Shown piece by piece: positions 24,790 to 36,077 of a DNA stretch of 64,000 nt. The notes under the pieces are model-generated. The model searched no databases, was not told the origin of the DNA, and saw only the letters and a program-made list of their open reading frames with translations. Positions within the stretch are counted from its first letter, which is position 1; each line of letters begins with the position of its first letter. Source of the DNA: Brachionus plicatilis (lineage: Eukaryota; Rotifera; Eurotatoria; Ploima; Brachionidae); contig QEOQ01000353.1 of the NCBI GenBank assembly GCA_010279815.1, forward strand, positions 415,901 to 479,900, written 5' to 3'. Made by a program: the position numbers and the translations under genes.

Positions 24790-26250
24790 ATATAGAATTC
24801 TTTTAGTTTTATTTATTTAAAAAAGAAAGCCGCAACTAGGGCGATTTTGGGAGTTGGAGCGTCAATCGCGGACCTCCAGTACTCTTATTAAAATTACTAG
24901 TATATTTACAATTGTACAAAAGTAATTATAAAATTTGCCAAGTAAAATACCAATAAAAATATAAAAAATATAAAAAACTTTAAAAAAAAAAAAGTTTTTA
25001 TTTTTAAAACTAGTATAGTGTTTGTGAATAAACAATAAAAAATAAAATATGTTTATTTGCCAAATCAATTTTATTAAAATTTAAACAAAGTAGAGACGGC
25101 CGTCTAAGCCAAAGAGGAAATATATTCAATTCATAAATAATTCTTTTCTTTGTTGACTTTTTTGTTTAAATTCATAATCTAAGGCTACACTTGCGTGAAG
25201 AATTTAGAAAAACAATATATTTTTGTTTTTTGAAAACAACAGTTTTCATTTTATTTAATTGATTATAAAATTTTGAATTGAAAATGTTAATTGGATAACC
25301 AATTAATTTTATTTATTCATAGAAAAGCTTTAGAACATTTTTTTTAATCCTCATGAACACTTTTCTTCACAATATTCATTATTTAACAATAAAAAAATAG
25401 CCAATAAATATTGAATATTTTTATTCGCTATAAAAAATAATTAAATAATTACAGATAAAAATAATAATTGAAAATTGAAAATAAGACAAAAAATATTTCA
25501 ACACAATTATTATATATACAACTAATCAAAAAAATCAGTTATTCAAAGAAACAGTAAAAGATTTTTTTTTAATTTTAGGTTTGAACATTGTACGCTAAGC
25601 TTTTTTGAATATTGAAATAAAGTTAATTTTTGGCGTAATTAAAAATCATCATTGAATCAAAAACTGTCAAATTTTAATTTTTGATTCGTTTAAGGTAAAT
25701 TGTTTAATTGACTCTAAAATATTTTTATTCATTTCTTTTTTTGAAGGATTAATGGCTCTGGATCTTTTTTTACATGGGACGCTAACTGTTATATAGCAAT
25801 AAGTTAAGGTAAACTCAGCACAATAAGTCTAGTGTTGTGAGTCGACTTTAATTTCGACTTTAGAAGAAAAGAAACGACATGCCGTTATGTATATACCGTC
25901 ATGGCGTTATATAATTTTTATAATGTAACAAATATAAGTATCTTGTCGTTAAATAGAGAAATTACGTTTTTAAAATTAATTTTTCAAAGTTTTGAAACTA
26001 AAAATTTATTTTAAAGAGTTAAAAAAAAATAAAACATGCTTAATTGTTAGATTAAAAAAAATTAAAATATATTAATATAATAATTAAAATAAAATTTAAT
26101 TCTAATTTCTGAATTTTTTTACCTGCTATTAGCAAATTTTCAAAAACATGAGATTGCAATTCGACTTTATAGTTATGAATTTGAACACTCTGTTTATCGA
26201 TTGTAATATTTTGCCTGTTAATCAATTGTTGCTGCTGTCGATTTTGTTCT
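24790..26250. other. AT-rich intergenic DNA downstream of DLEC1
   Basis: No gene recognised. A short GC-richer patch at 24825-24885 (GCCGCAACTAGGGCG ... CGCGGACCTCCAG) has no open frame of note. Confidence 0.5.
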
Positions 26251-26254
26251 TCGA

Positions 26255-27780
26255 GTTCTTATATCCTGGCATTTTGTCTCTCTATTGTTTCTTGTTGCTG
26301 TCTGTTTTGATCTAGGAGCTCTGTCGCATTGTCTTTCAATTCAAGAAACTTTATCAAAAGTTGATCAAGTTTGTCCATGTTTTTGTATTTCGGTTCGAAA
26401 TACGAACCGGTTTGACAAACCGGTTCACAGATCGAACAGGAACAAGCTCCCATACATCAAACTAGTATGGGAGCTTGTTCCTCAAGTTTTACAGCAACCC
26501 AAATTTGTTCGCAACCGGTACTTAGAAGATCTTTATGTGATACTTCAAATGCACTTATGTCATTTGGAACATATAAACAGACACCTCCGCCTGATTTATC
26601 GTCAGAACTGTCTGATCTGAAGACCTGATAACCATTAAACATAGTAGCCGAGCTTTTATTAAACCAGGTTTCAGTAACGCCAATAATAACTGGTTGAAAA
26701 GTAGATGAATAACTTTCTAAGAGATGCAACTTATTATTTAAGCTAGTGTCGTTGTCATAAAAGAAAAATAACTTTTCATGCTTGTCTTCTGATTTTGACG
26801 ATACAAATGAAAAGCTTGACATGGTTTGAATTTGTGAATTCAGTGAAAGAGTACTAAAATTACTCGACGTTATGGTTGAGTTCAAATGAGGCAGTAAACT
26901 CCTATATCTGACTTTTTTGTTGCTATTGACGATCTATTAAGGATGTGATCATTTTTAGCTCTCCATTTCAGATTCCCCAAAAACGTTTTTTACCATCCGT
27001 ACATGTTTTATACTTCAATACGCGTCCATTGAGAGCTTCAGATTGGGGAAGAAGATTATTTCTTGAGTCACGCTCTTGAAGTAATTTCCTTTGAGTGATT
27101 CTTTCACTTGGTTTGAGATCTACATTATATAAATGTCCTTATGGCTTTCATCATCACGTAACTTTCTTGAGTTTCGAATCATATCGGCTCTTGCGCCTGG
27201 TGATTCCATCTCCACTACGAGAAGAACTCGATTGTTAGTTGTATTGGCTGTCTGATTTTGCGCGCGATTTATTTTCCTGGCCTTATTCACCTTACTTTCC
27301 GGAACTCCTAACCTGTCTGCAAGTTTTTGGTTAGGAGTTCCGCAACCTTCCTCGCAATCAAAAACCGTGTCAGGAATTGAAGCCACTACATTACAAGCTC
27401 ATTCTTCTTTCTTTTTCATTTCTGTGGTTATAGTTGCCATGATTGCGACTGCATTTTCATCTTTATGTACCATCCAATTGGCTATTCTAGACCAATTCAT
27501 TGGAGGTGCCAAAGAAGAAAAAGTTTGAGAAGGTTGGTCTCTATTATTGCTAAGCGAGTCAACAAGTGTGCTTAAAGTCTAGATAGTGTCCTTCTGAGTA
27601 AAACTTTCTTTTTCTAAAGTCTCAATCCGATGATGAAGTAATTTCACGCAATTGCTCATTTTAGCTAACCAGTTATGATGATTCTCCCTGACATCAAAGG
27701 TATCTGAAGGAAGCTTTGGCCAGTTAGCTTCTTGCAAGAAACTTAGATCAATGTCTTGGTGGATTGATGTCATTCGGACA
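26255..27780 (-). pseudogene. Non-LTR retrotransposon remnant: ORF1 plus start of the endonuclease
   Basis: Read on the minus strand. 27773-27579 is an N-terminal ORF1 piece. 27386-27120 continues with RVLLVVEMESPGARADMI, an RNA-recognition-type ORF1 core, followed after a frameshift (27130-26950) by DLKPSERITQRKLLQERDSR and NLLPQSEALNGR, the typical tail of such ORF1 proteins. 26885-26457 encodes part of an APE-type endonuclease: VIIGVTETWFN and DKSGGGVCLYVPNDI. 26453-26259 is a coiled-coil Leu/Gln-rich piece from elsewhere in ORF1, joined at a palindrome. Frameshifts and stops show it is dead. No reverse transcriptase part remains here. Confidence 0.8.
26391..26482. repeat. Cluster of three hairpins at a retroelement junction
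   Basis: In order: CGGTTCG/CGAACCG with a 5-nt loop (26391-26409), GAACCGGTTT/AAACCGGTTC with a 3-nt loop (26404-26426), and an 18-bp perfect stem AGGAACAAGCTCCCATAC (26438-26455) with its inverse at 26465-26482 and a 9-nt loop. The last one sits exactly where the endonuclease fragment meets the coiled-coil fragment. Confidence 0.9.
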
Positions 27781-27824
27781 AGTTTTTTGATAATTAATGT
27801 TCAAATTTTCAAATTTTTCAAACT

Positions 27825-28650
27825 AACTTAAAAAACTCCCAACAACCAACAACCAAATTCCAACAACAGCACAACCAACTTATTTTACTAGGTCTTCATG
27901 GCATGGGCACTAGTCTGTTGATTAACATTGAAAGTTAAAGTTTTTTTTTTACATTTTTATTTTATTTTATTTTTCTTGATTTTTTGTTTTTTATTTTAAT
28001 TTTGAACTTTCTCCTAAGTTGTTCTAGTAGAATTTAAATTTAGAGCAAATTCAATAAATTTAATTTCAGTAGTGTTGGTAATCGCTTCCAATCGATTGAA
28101 AAATTTAATAAATCGATTAATCTTTTTTGTCGAATATTAAATCGATTAAATTTTTTTAGTCTACTATTAAATCGACTAATTTTTTTTAGTCGATTAATAT
28201 TTAAGTCAACTATTAAATCGAATAATTTTTTCTAGATGTCTACAGTCGAAGCTCTTTATCCGGAACTCCTTTATCCGTAAAATTCGACATTCGTACCATT
28301 TTTTTCCGTCCCTACTCCCTTAATAATATACGCATTAATTGAATTTACTCTTTAAATCGTAATTTTTGTACGGATTATTTTGACATTCGTAACAAAAGAC
28401 GAGATTTTTTCAAACATACTTACAATATAATTTAGTCTTTTTCAATTCGTATTTTTTTTTCTGTATATAAAATAAATAAAAGCTGAACAAGTATTGTTGT
28501 TAGTGGTTGTTTTTGGCCGTTGATAGTTGTTGGTAGTGGTTGGAAGTTGGTTGTGTTGTTGTTAGATATTAGTTGCTGGAAGAAAGTTGTCTGTATTTTG
28601 GGGTTGTTGGTAGTGGGTGATTGCTGGCCGTTGGTATTTGTATATTTTTT
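27825..28650. repeat. Inverted CAACAACC / GTTGTTGG tracts and an ATCGATTA-repeat element end
   Basis: 27838-27880 is rich in CAACAACCAACAACC and precedes the ORF1 start on the minus strand, so it is probably the 5' UTR of the retroelement. 28494-28640 is a long GTTGTTGG/GTAGTGGTTGG tract in the opposite sense. Between them, 28076-28230 starts GTGTTGGTAATCG and repeats AAATCGA(C/T)TAA, matching one arm of the hAT-like element at 52236-52609. Confidence 0.55.
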
Positions 28651-29215
28651 TTTTTAAATTAATAAACATATTTAATTATCTTTAATTTTTAAATTTTTAA
28701 GATCTTTTCACCTCTTTTTTTTCAGCGCGGCACTCCAAAATTCTGGCCGCCAAGCTGAATGGCTAAATGACCGCCCTGCCACAATGTTGACCTTATCTTT
28801 GACTGCCCGCTTTTTTTACCGATTTTTTAAACGGCCCAAAATTTGACTTGGTGTTTTTCTAAAAAAAAAAAATTTTTAAGTCATTTTTAATTTTAAATTT
28901 ATTTGAAAAAAAATGAACAAACAATTTGAGAAAACAATGAATGAGGCGGTGTTTAAAAAAAATGTACCATAAAATGTATAATTATTTTAATTACGTTTTA
29001 AATCCATTATTTTAGATAGAATCTTTTTTAAATAAAAATTTTTTAAACAAAAAAAACTTGATTTTTAATTTATCCTTTATTTTTACATGGTAGACGCGTC
29101 TACTTGCTTTTATTTTGCCTTAGAGCGTCTACTTACTCTATAAAAACTAAGCATACCCCTGATCAAGAGATTAAAAGTCTAAAAAACTTTTTTATGCGCC
29201 TATAATTGTCAATAA
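28650..29215. other. Intergenic stretch without recognised gene
   Basis: A small GC-richer patch (28724-28850, with GCGGCACTCC and GCCGCCAAGC) has no usable open frame. The palindrome TAGACGCGTCTA is at 29091-29102. Confidence 0.4.
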
Positions 29216-29976
29216 AGTTTTATCTGTGCGAGCCAAAGCCCCTTCAGATTAAATAAAAAAAAATTAAAAATTAAGAAAAAATTAAATAAAATAAAAATGA
29301 ATTTTAAATGATTAAACAATTTTTTGAATAAGGAAGAAAAAATCATTAGCTATTCGTCGTTTTTTCTAATACCTAGTTTTAAAAAATTAAAGTCTTTGGT
29401 CGGACTTTTGTAAAAAAAAAAAGTCCGGACTTGGACTTGACTTAAAACATGTGACTATTAAACAACTCTGTTATTTTCTAAAAATGAATTCAAGCACGGA
29501 AAATAATAGTCTAAAATAGTCCCGACTAAAGATTTGTATAAATTTCCTAGTGTATTTTGAATAAGACCTTATTTATGTTTGAAAGTATTTTAATAAAATT
29601 TTGCCTTTTATTAAAGCGTTCTTTAATTTCATCTACCAGTTTTTTAAAATAACGCCCTTCTATTGAATCATAGTAATGTTCGAAATTTTCCACGCTTTCG
29701 GAACTTTGCCTTCTTGAAGATAAATTAAAAAGTTCTTTGATTTCGATTAGAGAATTTCTAGGTAAATTTTTAACATTAAGTTTTGAAATTGGTCAGGCAC
29801 TGATCCCACTTCACTTTTCAATCTTTTTAAATTCATAATTTATTCGTTTAAGCAAATTAGATCGTTAAAACTACACAAATTTTATTTTTTAAAGAATACA
29901 GAGTTAGAATTAGTAATTTCGAAATCTTTCTCAGTATTAATCAAATCAAAATTTGGACTATATATTGGTAAAAACC

Positions 29977-30421
29977 TTTTGACAAAAAAAAATCTGCTTT
30001 CTACACCCAAAAAAAAGATTTTCACAACCAGAAAAAAATCCTTATCAAAAGTACTCAATTTTTGAAAAATGAATAAATTTAATTATAAATGAAATAAAAA
30101 ATGATTTTTACACTCAAAAAAAAAATAAGTCTATTATTTAATTTTATAGTATTTTAAACTTTTTTTTAGATCTTGGAGGTCTTCCTCTCTTTTTAGGCTT
30201 TTCTTTCTCCAATGCTCAATTTCTGTTTACAATTTTTTTGATCTACCTCGCTTGTTCTCTTTGGCAACTTCAACTCCAGTCTCAACATCTATTACATCCT
30301 CAACTAACTCGTCCTTATCTTTATTCACTTTTCTCGATCTCCCGTATTTGTTGTGATACCAATGGTTTGGTTGTGATAATCTTTTTTTTGGGTGTAGAAA
30401 GCAGATTTTTTGTTGTCAAAA
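29977..30421. mobile_element. DNA element with 44-bp terminal inverted repeats inside retrotransposon B
   Basis: The left arm 29977-30020 (starts TTTTGACAAAAAAAAATCTG) and right arm 30378-30421 are inverse copies with one mismatch. Direct repeats TATATTG flank it at 29961-29967 and 30435-30441, so the element may extend a few bases beyond the arms. The interior, read on the minus strand, has two coding-like pieces: about 30350-30215, with YGRSRK and later NKRGRSKKL then stop, and 30203-30161, with KPKKRGRPPRSKKK, an AT-hook-like tail, in another frame. The long plus-strand frame 30238-30579 runs across the element edge and is not real. It is probably an internally deleted transposon. Superfamily unassigned. 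Confidence 0.75.
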
Positions 30422-31639
30422 CACGACATCCCTGTATATTGAAGATAAGAGTTCTCCGATTTTTTTTCCCTTTTCTTCATTTGTGTTCAATTCCTTATCA
30501 TTTAAAACCGAATTTGGAATTAAATTTGATCTATTTTTGTTTTAAATATATATATTTTTTCCCAAAAAGTACTACTTGACAGTGGGTTTTTCCCATCATC
30601 TGAATGAAACCAAACGAATTTTGATACCAGAATTATTTAAAGAGGCTATTAACTTAAATGAAAGTTTATTAAATTTTTATTTGAGTCTTTGACAGTGAAT
30701 TTTCTGAAAATTTCTTCTGATTTTTTCCTAAATACTTTAGTAAGTAATTTTGTCATTTTCTTGATATATTGTGAGTTAACTTTCAATGATATTAATTATA
30801 TGAGCATTTAAAATTTAGCTGAATAAACGCAAGTTAAATTTCTTTTAAATAAACTTTTTGACTTACGATTTATTTTTTATTTGATAGGCAATATAAATAT
30901 ATGCTTCGATTGGTATATTGTCACGAGTCATATCTTAACTATAAACTCGGTAATTTTGTCAATTTATGAGGAAGAAATTAAAAAAAGGTCGATAAATTTA
31001 TAGTAATTCTTATTAAAAATATTAAAGGTAGAACGCTTATCATTGATTATATAAAAGTAATGCTCTTTGAAAATTCTTTCCAATATCAAACCGTTTTCAT
31101 TCTCCCCTTCGCTTTTAGTCTTTATAATCCACCCAATATATTTGTGAACTTTGTCCTAGAATTTAGGTCAACACCAAAAATGTAGTTTCTAAATTTTTTG
31201 TTAACTGATATAAAAAGTTCAAAATTCAGATGTATATCGAGTGGATTTTAATGACTTAATGCAAATAATTCATTATTCTTTCCTAAATTCAGTTTTATAC
31301 AAAAGAGTTCGGAATTGAATTCCTCATATGAATAATCTTGAATAAATTCAATTCCTTCTTTAACTAAAATAGCTACTCCTCCTCCATACTTGTTGCGTGG
31401 TTTTGTTACGGATTGAAAGTATTGAAAATCATGGTAAATACTTGCTTCACTCAAATCAATTTATAATTAATTGAGCAAAACAATTTCAGAACATTTTTTG
31501 AGAACTCATTTTTTCGAGTTTTAGGTAATCATCATCGTGTTTGTTTCTATTTGAGAAATTTCTTCTTCTTCCTGAATTGTTTGTTTGCTTAAGTCAATTT
31601 TAGCTCGTTCAATCGATTTAAGTCTCTCAACTAATGAGC

Positions 31640-31745
31640 ATTTCTCAGTCAAATGTTCTTTTTGATTACATTTTCCGCATGCCTGGTTTTTAAATGGACA
31701 TCTTGCAATGTTGTGACATCCACCATTACAAAAAAAGCAAATATG
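31640..31745 (-). other. CCHC zinc-knuckle pair in ORF1 of element B
   Basis: CFFCNGGCHNIARC followed by CGKCNQKEHLTEKC on the minus strand. The second fits C-x2-C-x4-H-x4-C. Such knuckles bind nucleic acid in the ORF1/Gag proteins of retroelements. This part is still open without a stop. Confidence 0.75.
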
Positions 31746-32402
31746 CTTTTGAATTGATATTTACGCACTTTTATCTGTATAAAGCAGTGGGACCAGTCAG
31801 ATTTCTAACTAACTGATCTGATTATTTCGGAAAGGAAACTTTTACTCGTTTTAAACCGTTTTTGACTCATCTATCTGTATATGTTTCACCTGAAATTTGT
31901 TCAACTTTGAGACTATTGATTTTGACAGCATCAAGAAAGTCTCGAAGTAATTCTTTGTTGAAATCTTCTGGTTGAAAGTTAAATCTTGCTGTAGATTACC
32001 TTCTTGTCTCTGGCTAGTTTTTGGCATCTTCAAACTTGAAAAAGTCACAATTTATTTCGATTGAACGTTCAAAAACTTTCGAGGTGGGAGAGGCGTGTTG
32101 GACCTTAACAATCCATATTTTGTTTGAAGAGAAATAAATAGCGATAATTTCTTTAAATTCCAGGTCTATGAGTACACATTTTGCTTAAAAATTGTGTTGT
32201 AATTTACAGGTCTCTCTTACTTTTTAAAATTCAATTTCACTGAATTCTTGAAAATCCAAGGTTTAATTTCGCTTGGGTTCGATTAGGAACTTTCCATTAG
32301 AAATTTAGCTTTTAAGTCACATGATGACGCTATAAATTAAGATCAAGATTGCTTAGCCAAAAGTAAATTTCCAAAAATCTAATAAAAACTATTATTATTT
32401 AT

Positions 32403-32450
32403 TATTTATTTATTTGTCTATCTGTACCGAGCTAAAGCTCCTTCAGATTA
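32403..32450 (-). repeat. 3'-terminal hairpin tail of retrotransposon A
   Basis: On the element strand: CTGAAGGAGCTTTAGCTCGG, then TACAGATAGACAAATAAATA. Stem GAGC/GCTC, loop TTTA. Similar tails occur at 29218, 35310, 43411, 47767 and 51937. Confidence 0.85.
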
Positions 32451-34910
32451 AATAAAAAAAAATAAAAAATTAAAATAAAGTTAAATAAAATAAAATAAAA
32501 AGAAAAAAAAGAAATAATATAGTTAAAACAATATATAAATATTAAAATTAAAAAAAGATAAATTTTGATAGAGAGTAACAGAAAACATATTTTTAAATAT
32601 TTGATGATTCCGAAAAAAAAGAAGAAATATTAAAGTAGCAATTACACAATGGATTTGGGTACTGGATGTTTCTTGATTCGAAACTTTTGTTATATTCTTC
32701 CACCAGTCTTACAGTTAATGGAACAGAATGGCTCAGTCTTATGTGCATTTTTTTATATATAAATGGGCTCAATCATCCCTTCAGGGTTTTTGCCTTGGGT
32801 CTCTTTGATTGAGTTGGAATATAAAGAATATAGTACAGAACGAACTGCTGAATTTTGGATTACTTCTAACCTTTTGATATAAGTTTCTGAGAGAGAGTTA
32901 AGACAAGGAAAAGAATAATCTAGAATAGATCCAATCAAAGACTTATAAAGGTTTCCTTAAGTGTTTAAGTCAAGGCCCATTTTTTATTCGACAAGATTTT
33001 TATTAAATTTAGCCTTGAATTGCAACGTTCTTTAATTTCTTCTATCATTGAAGAAAAGGTTTATTTAGAATCAAATTTAATACCTAGGAACTTTATTTCT
33101 TGTAAGCTTTAGATTCTATTCCCATAAATCCTTAAACACAGAACTTTCTTTGTTGTTTTTAGTAAAAATCATTGAGCAAGACTTTTCAACCGAAATCTTC
33201 ATTTTCTACTTGAAAAGTCATTGATCTAATTCAACTAGGTACTTATTCATCTTATTTTCTATATTTCCATTTTTTTTATAAATAAAAAATGTGACAAGAT
33301 CGTCTGAAAAGAGAAGTGAATATTCTTTATTAGATTTATTTTTTTCAGGAATATCATTAATAAATATACTAAATAATAAAGGACTAATAACTGATCCTTG
33401 AGGAACGCCAGGAGATATTTTGAATTTATCACTAATGTGATCATTTATATTTGCTTTTAATGTCTACAGCTAAGAAATGATTTAATCCAATAAATTAAGT
33501 AGGCAGGTATATTTTTCTTTATCAGCTTGTAAATTAAACCTTCATGCCAAACTTTGTCGAAAGCTTTAGAAATGTCAAAAAATAAGCAACATACTTTTTT
33601 CTTTCTATTAAAAGATTCGACAACTTTTTGTATAAGGAAAACTAAATTATCTGCGGTTCTTCGATGTTTCCTATAACCAGATTGTTCCTGAATTAGCAAA
33701 GAATTTTTTCCAAGAAATCATATAACCTTGAAAAAATAATACGTTCAATCAGTTTACCCAGACGGCTTGTAATGCTTATTGTTCGATAATTAGATGGGTC
33801 TTGTGTAGGAGAAGATTTCTTAGGTATCGTTGTGATATTGATACTTTTCCAAGCTTTAGGAACTATACCTTCTTGGAGACTAAGATTAAAAAGATCTATT
33901 ATTTCTTTTAATAATTTTAAAGGGAGGTTTTTAACATTAAATTGTGGATAAGGTCAGGTCCACAAGCTGCTTCTCCCTTTAACCTTTTTAATGCCATAAT
34001 CATTTCATTAAGGCCAATCGGTACGTTGAATATTGGCTGACTATTATTCTTAAAGTATTTTATATTAAAATGAGTTATTTTTGTATCTTTTTCAGTGTTT
34101 TCGTTGTCAGAATTAAGACTGAATGTTGATGATAATATTTTTCCAAATAATTTCCCTTTTTCCTCATCTGTTTTGAAATCTAGGTTGTTAAGAGTTAGAG
34201 TCGGGATTAAATTTGATCTTTTTTTTGATCTAAACTTTTTTATTTTTTTCCAGAATGGCCTGATTGATAGGGAGTTTTTCACCATCTTTTTAATAAAATC
34301 AAACCAATTTTGATTCCAAAATTTTTTCAGGCTAATTTTAATTTCCAATGTTAAATGATTATATCTTTGTTTCGTCATTTGACAGCGAGTTTTTTGAAAA
34401 TATCTTGTAATTTCCCTACGTTCTTTAATCAAATCTACAATAAAAAGAGGTCTTGAAAACTTTTTGAGACTGAAATGGTATACTTTTTTGTGCAGCTGAC
34501 AATATTTTTTTGGTAATTATTTTGTTTTGTTCGTCAATCGTCCCTGCAGAAGCCACTAAGAAATGTCTTGAGACATTTAAAACTTCACGAAGTAAATGCC
34601 AATTTGCTTTATTATAATTAAACTTCTTTGATAGAGATTTCACAGTTATTAAGTAATTGAAAGCTTTGGAAGTTTCGATTGGAAAATGGTCATTTATCAT
34701 ATCCTGATTACTGAGAACTCGAACGTCATTTATGTTATTTGTTACTGAGGATAATACTAAAAACAAATCAAGAATTTCAAAATATTCTCTATTAAAGATA
34801 TTAAAAGTAGTGGTATTATCATTGATTACAGAAAAATCTAATTCAATAATTAACTTTTCCATAATAATTCCATTTTGATTTTCGCCTAGACAGACTATTG
34901 GTTTCATTTA
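32403..34910 (-). pseudogene. Non-LTR retrotransposon A: endonuclease C-part, complete RT region, 3' tail
   Basis: Minus strand. 34907-34425 is the C-terminal endonuclease/linker. 34432-33917 is the linker into the RT (GEAACGPDLIHN). 33699-33457 is RT with QSGYRKHRRTADNLV and FDISKAFDKVWHEGL. At about 33430-33285 the RT continues with GVPQGSVISPLLFSIFINDI and the catalytic LLFSDDLV, an FSDD form of the usual FADD box. 32938-32753 holds IKRLEVIQNSAVRS. The 3' end is a hairpin tail at 32403-32450 followed by an A-rich stretch. The 5' part (ORF1 and most of the endonuclease) is missing, and frames shift several times. The RT core reads in few pieces, so this is one of the younger copies. Confidence 0.9.
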
Positions 34911-35034
34911 TTTCTATTTTTGCCTCTCAAAAAAAGGTTATGTGTCAAAAAAATTTTTTATTGCAACATAATGTGTCAATAAAAAAGACACTCCGTTATT
35001 TTTTAAAGTGAAGAAATTAAATTATTTTAGTGTA

Positions 35035-35290
35035 AATTTTTGAATTATTTAAATTATTGATTGATTTTTTTCTTTAATAAATTAGAGGTCAATCATTTTT
35101 ATGTGAATTTGATAATGAACCATTATCAGACCTAACATGTTTAGTAATGTTTAGTATATGATTTTTTTTTAATTTTCAAAATCGTTAGATTAATTAAGTT
35201 TTAAAATCTCAAATTATCCTTTTGATTGTAGAATTTGGTCTAAAACTTCAATTTCCCTAGAAATTATTAATTAAACATAAAAATAAATTA
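35035..35290. repeat. Dispersed repeat, inverted copy at 56770-56995
   Basis: Shared words include AATTTGATAATGAACCATTAT and AAATTATTGATTG, and the order is conserved when 56770-56995 is read on the opposite strand. No coding content. Confidence 0.65.
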
Positions 35291-35305
35291 ATTTTATGAG
35301 TATAT

Positions 35306-35350
35306 TTATTTTTTTATCTGTTTTGAGCTGATGCACCTTCATGTTTCAAC
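35306..35350 (-). repeat. Degenerate retrotransposon 3' tail
   Basis: TTATCTGTTTTGAGCTGATG followed by CACCTTCATG is a weak version of the hairpin tail. One stem pair is broken here (GTGC against GCTC). No element body is recognisable next to it. Confidence 0.5.
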
Positions 35351-35839
35351 AATGTTTCAAATAGAAATTCTGATATATTTGTTTATTACAGATAAAAATA
35401 TGAATAAATATCAGCTTGAATGTTAACTTTGAAAAAACAGTTTTGCGATACAATTTAAAACCAAAAATCAAAAAAAAAAAATCTTTTTTTAATTATAATT
35501 TTTGAGAAAAAGTGACAAGTGTAGTTTTCTAAATGTGTAAAAATCTAATCTACCAAACTATTATCAAGTTTTTTAATCATTTCTTTTGAATTAAAAATAT
35601 TTAATTATAATAAATAAAATAAATTGTTTGAGAATTAAATATTAGATCTGACATTAAATATTATGTTAGATCAAAATATTATTATGAGAATTTTTAAATT
35701 CTGAGTGATTATAGTGGAAATTTTTGTTCAAATAAATTAGAGATTTATATTTGTTCAAAAAATCCTTCCAAAAACACTTTGATTTAATGAATAAATATTT
35801 TTATAACAATTGCTTAAGAATTCGGATTAAGTTAAGTCA

Positions 35840-36077
35840 CAATGTTTACTTTGAATCTATGCTTGCATAGGCAATAATTTTGTCTAAACTAAAAAACAAA
35901 AAAAAACACTCATTACTTAATATTCTTTCTGATAACTAGGCATTTTTGCCAAGGTACAACAAAGGCTACAAAATATTCGGCTGATTCAAATCGAGCCAAA
36001 GGTCCCGGAAGTTATGTCTAGAATATAAACTAGAAATCTATTCATTTTATTAATAAAAGTTTAAAAAATAATTCTAT
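35840..36077 (+). pseudogene. Decayed duplicate of the last DLEC1 exon and its 3' flank
   Basis: 35931-36077 aligns with 24592-24798: GATAACTA then a T-rich acceptor-like tract, ACAACAA(A/G)(G/A)GCTACA, GATTC(A/T)AATCGAGC, GGTCC(C/G)GGAAGTTATG, AATCTATTCATTTT, and TTAATAAAAGTTTA with the poly(A) signal. Similarity seems to reach into the preceding intron (from about 35840). Internal deletions and a stop (GTCTAG) replace the end of the reading frame, so it cannot encode the DLEC1 C-terminus. It lies 11.3 kb beyond the true exon, same orientation. Confidence 0.85.

Larger units (their letters stand above)
29218..32090 (-). pseudogene. Non-LTR retrotransposon B (ORF1 with zinc knuckles, endonuclease, truncated RT)
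   Basis: Minus strand, 5' to 3'. ORF1 starts near 32048. Two CCHC zinc knuckles lie at about 31745-31640, the second a clean CGKCNQKEHLTEKC and the first slightly irregular. The endonuclease is at 31454-31248 (NKYGGGVAILVKEGI), with more of it down to about 31000. A linker region resembling element A follows (30700-30430), then a DNA-element insertion at 29977-30421, and then a strongly shortened reverse transcriptase: 29690-29830 matches 33850-33980 of element A, while most of the RT catalytic part is missing. The 3' end is the hairpin tail at 29218-29260. Stops and shifts throughout show it is dead. It lies directly downstream of, and in the same orientation as, element A. Confidence 0.75.

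Noticed and set aside
26259..26620. Plus-strand frame 26285-26620
   Set aside because: Antisense to the retroelement ORF fragments and spans the hairpin cluster; no family.
30238..30579. Plus-strand frame across the 44-bp-TIR element
   Set aside because: It crosses the element border into retrotransposon DNA and is not a natural unit.
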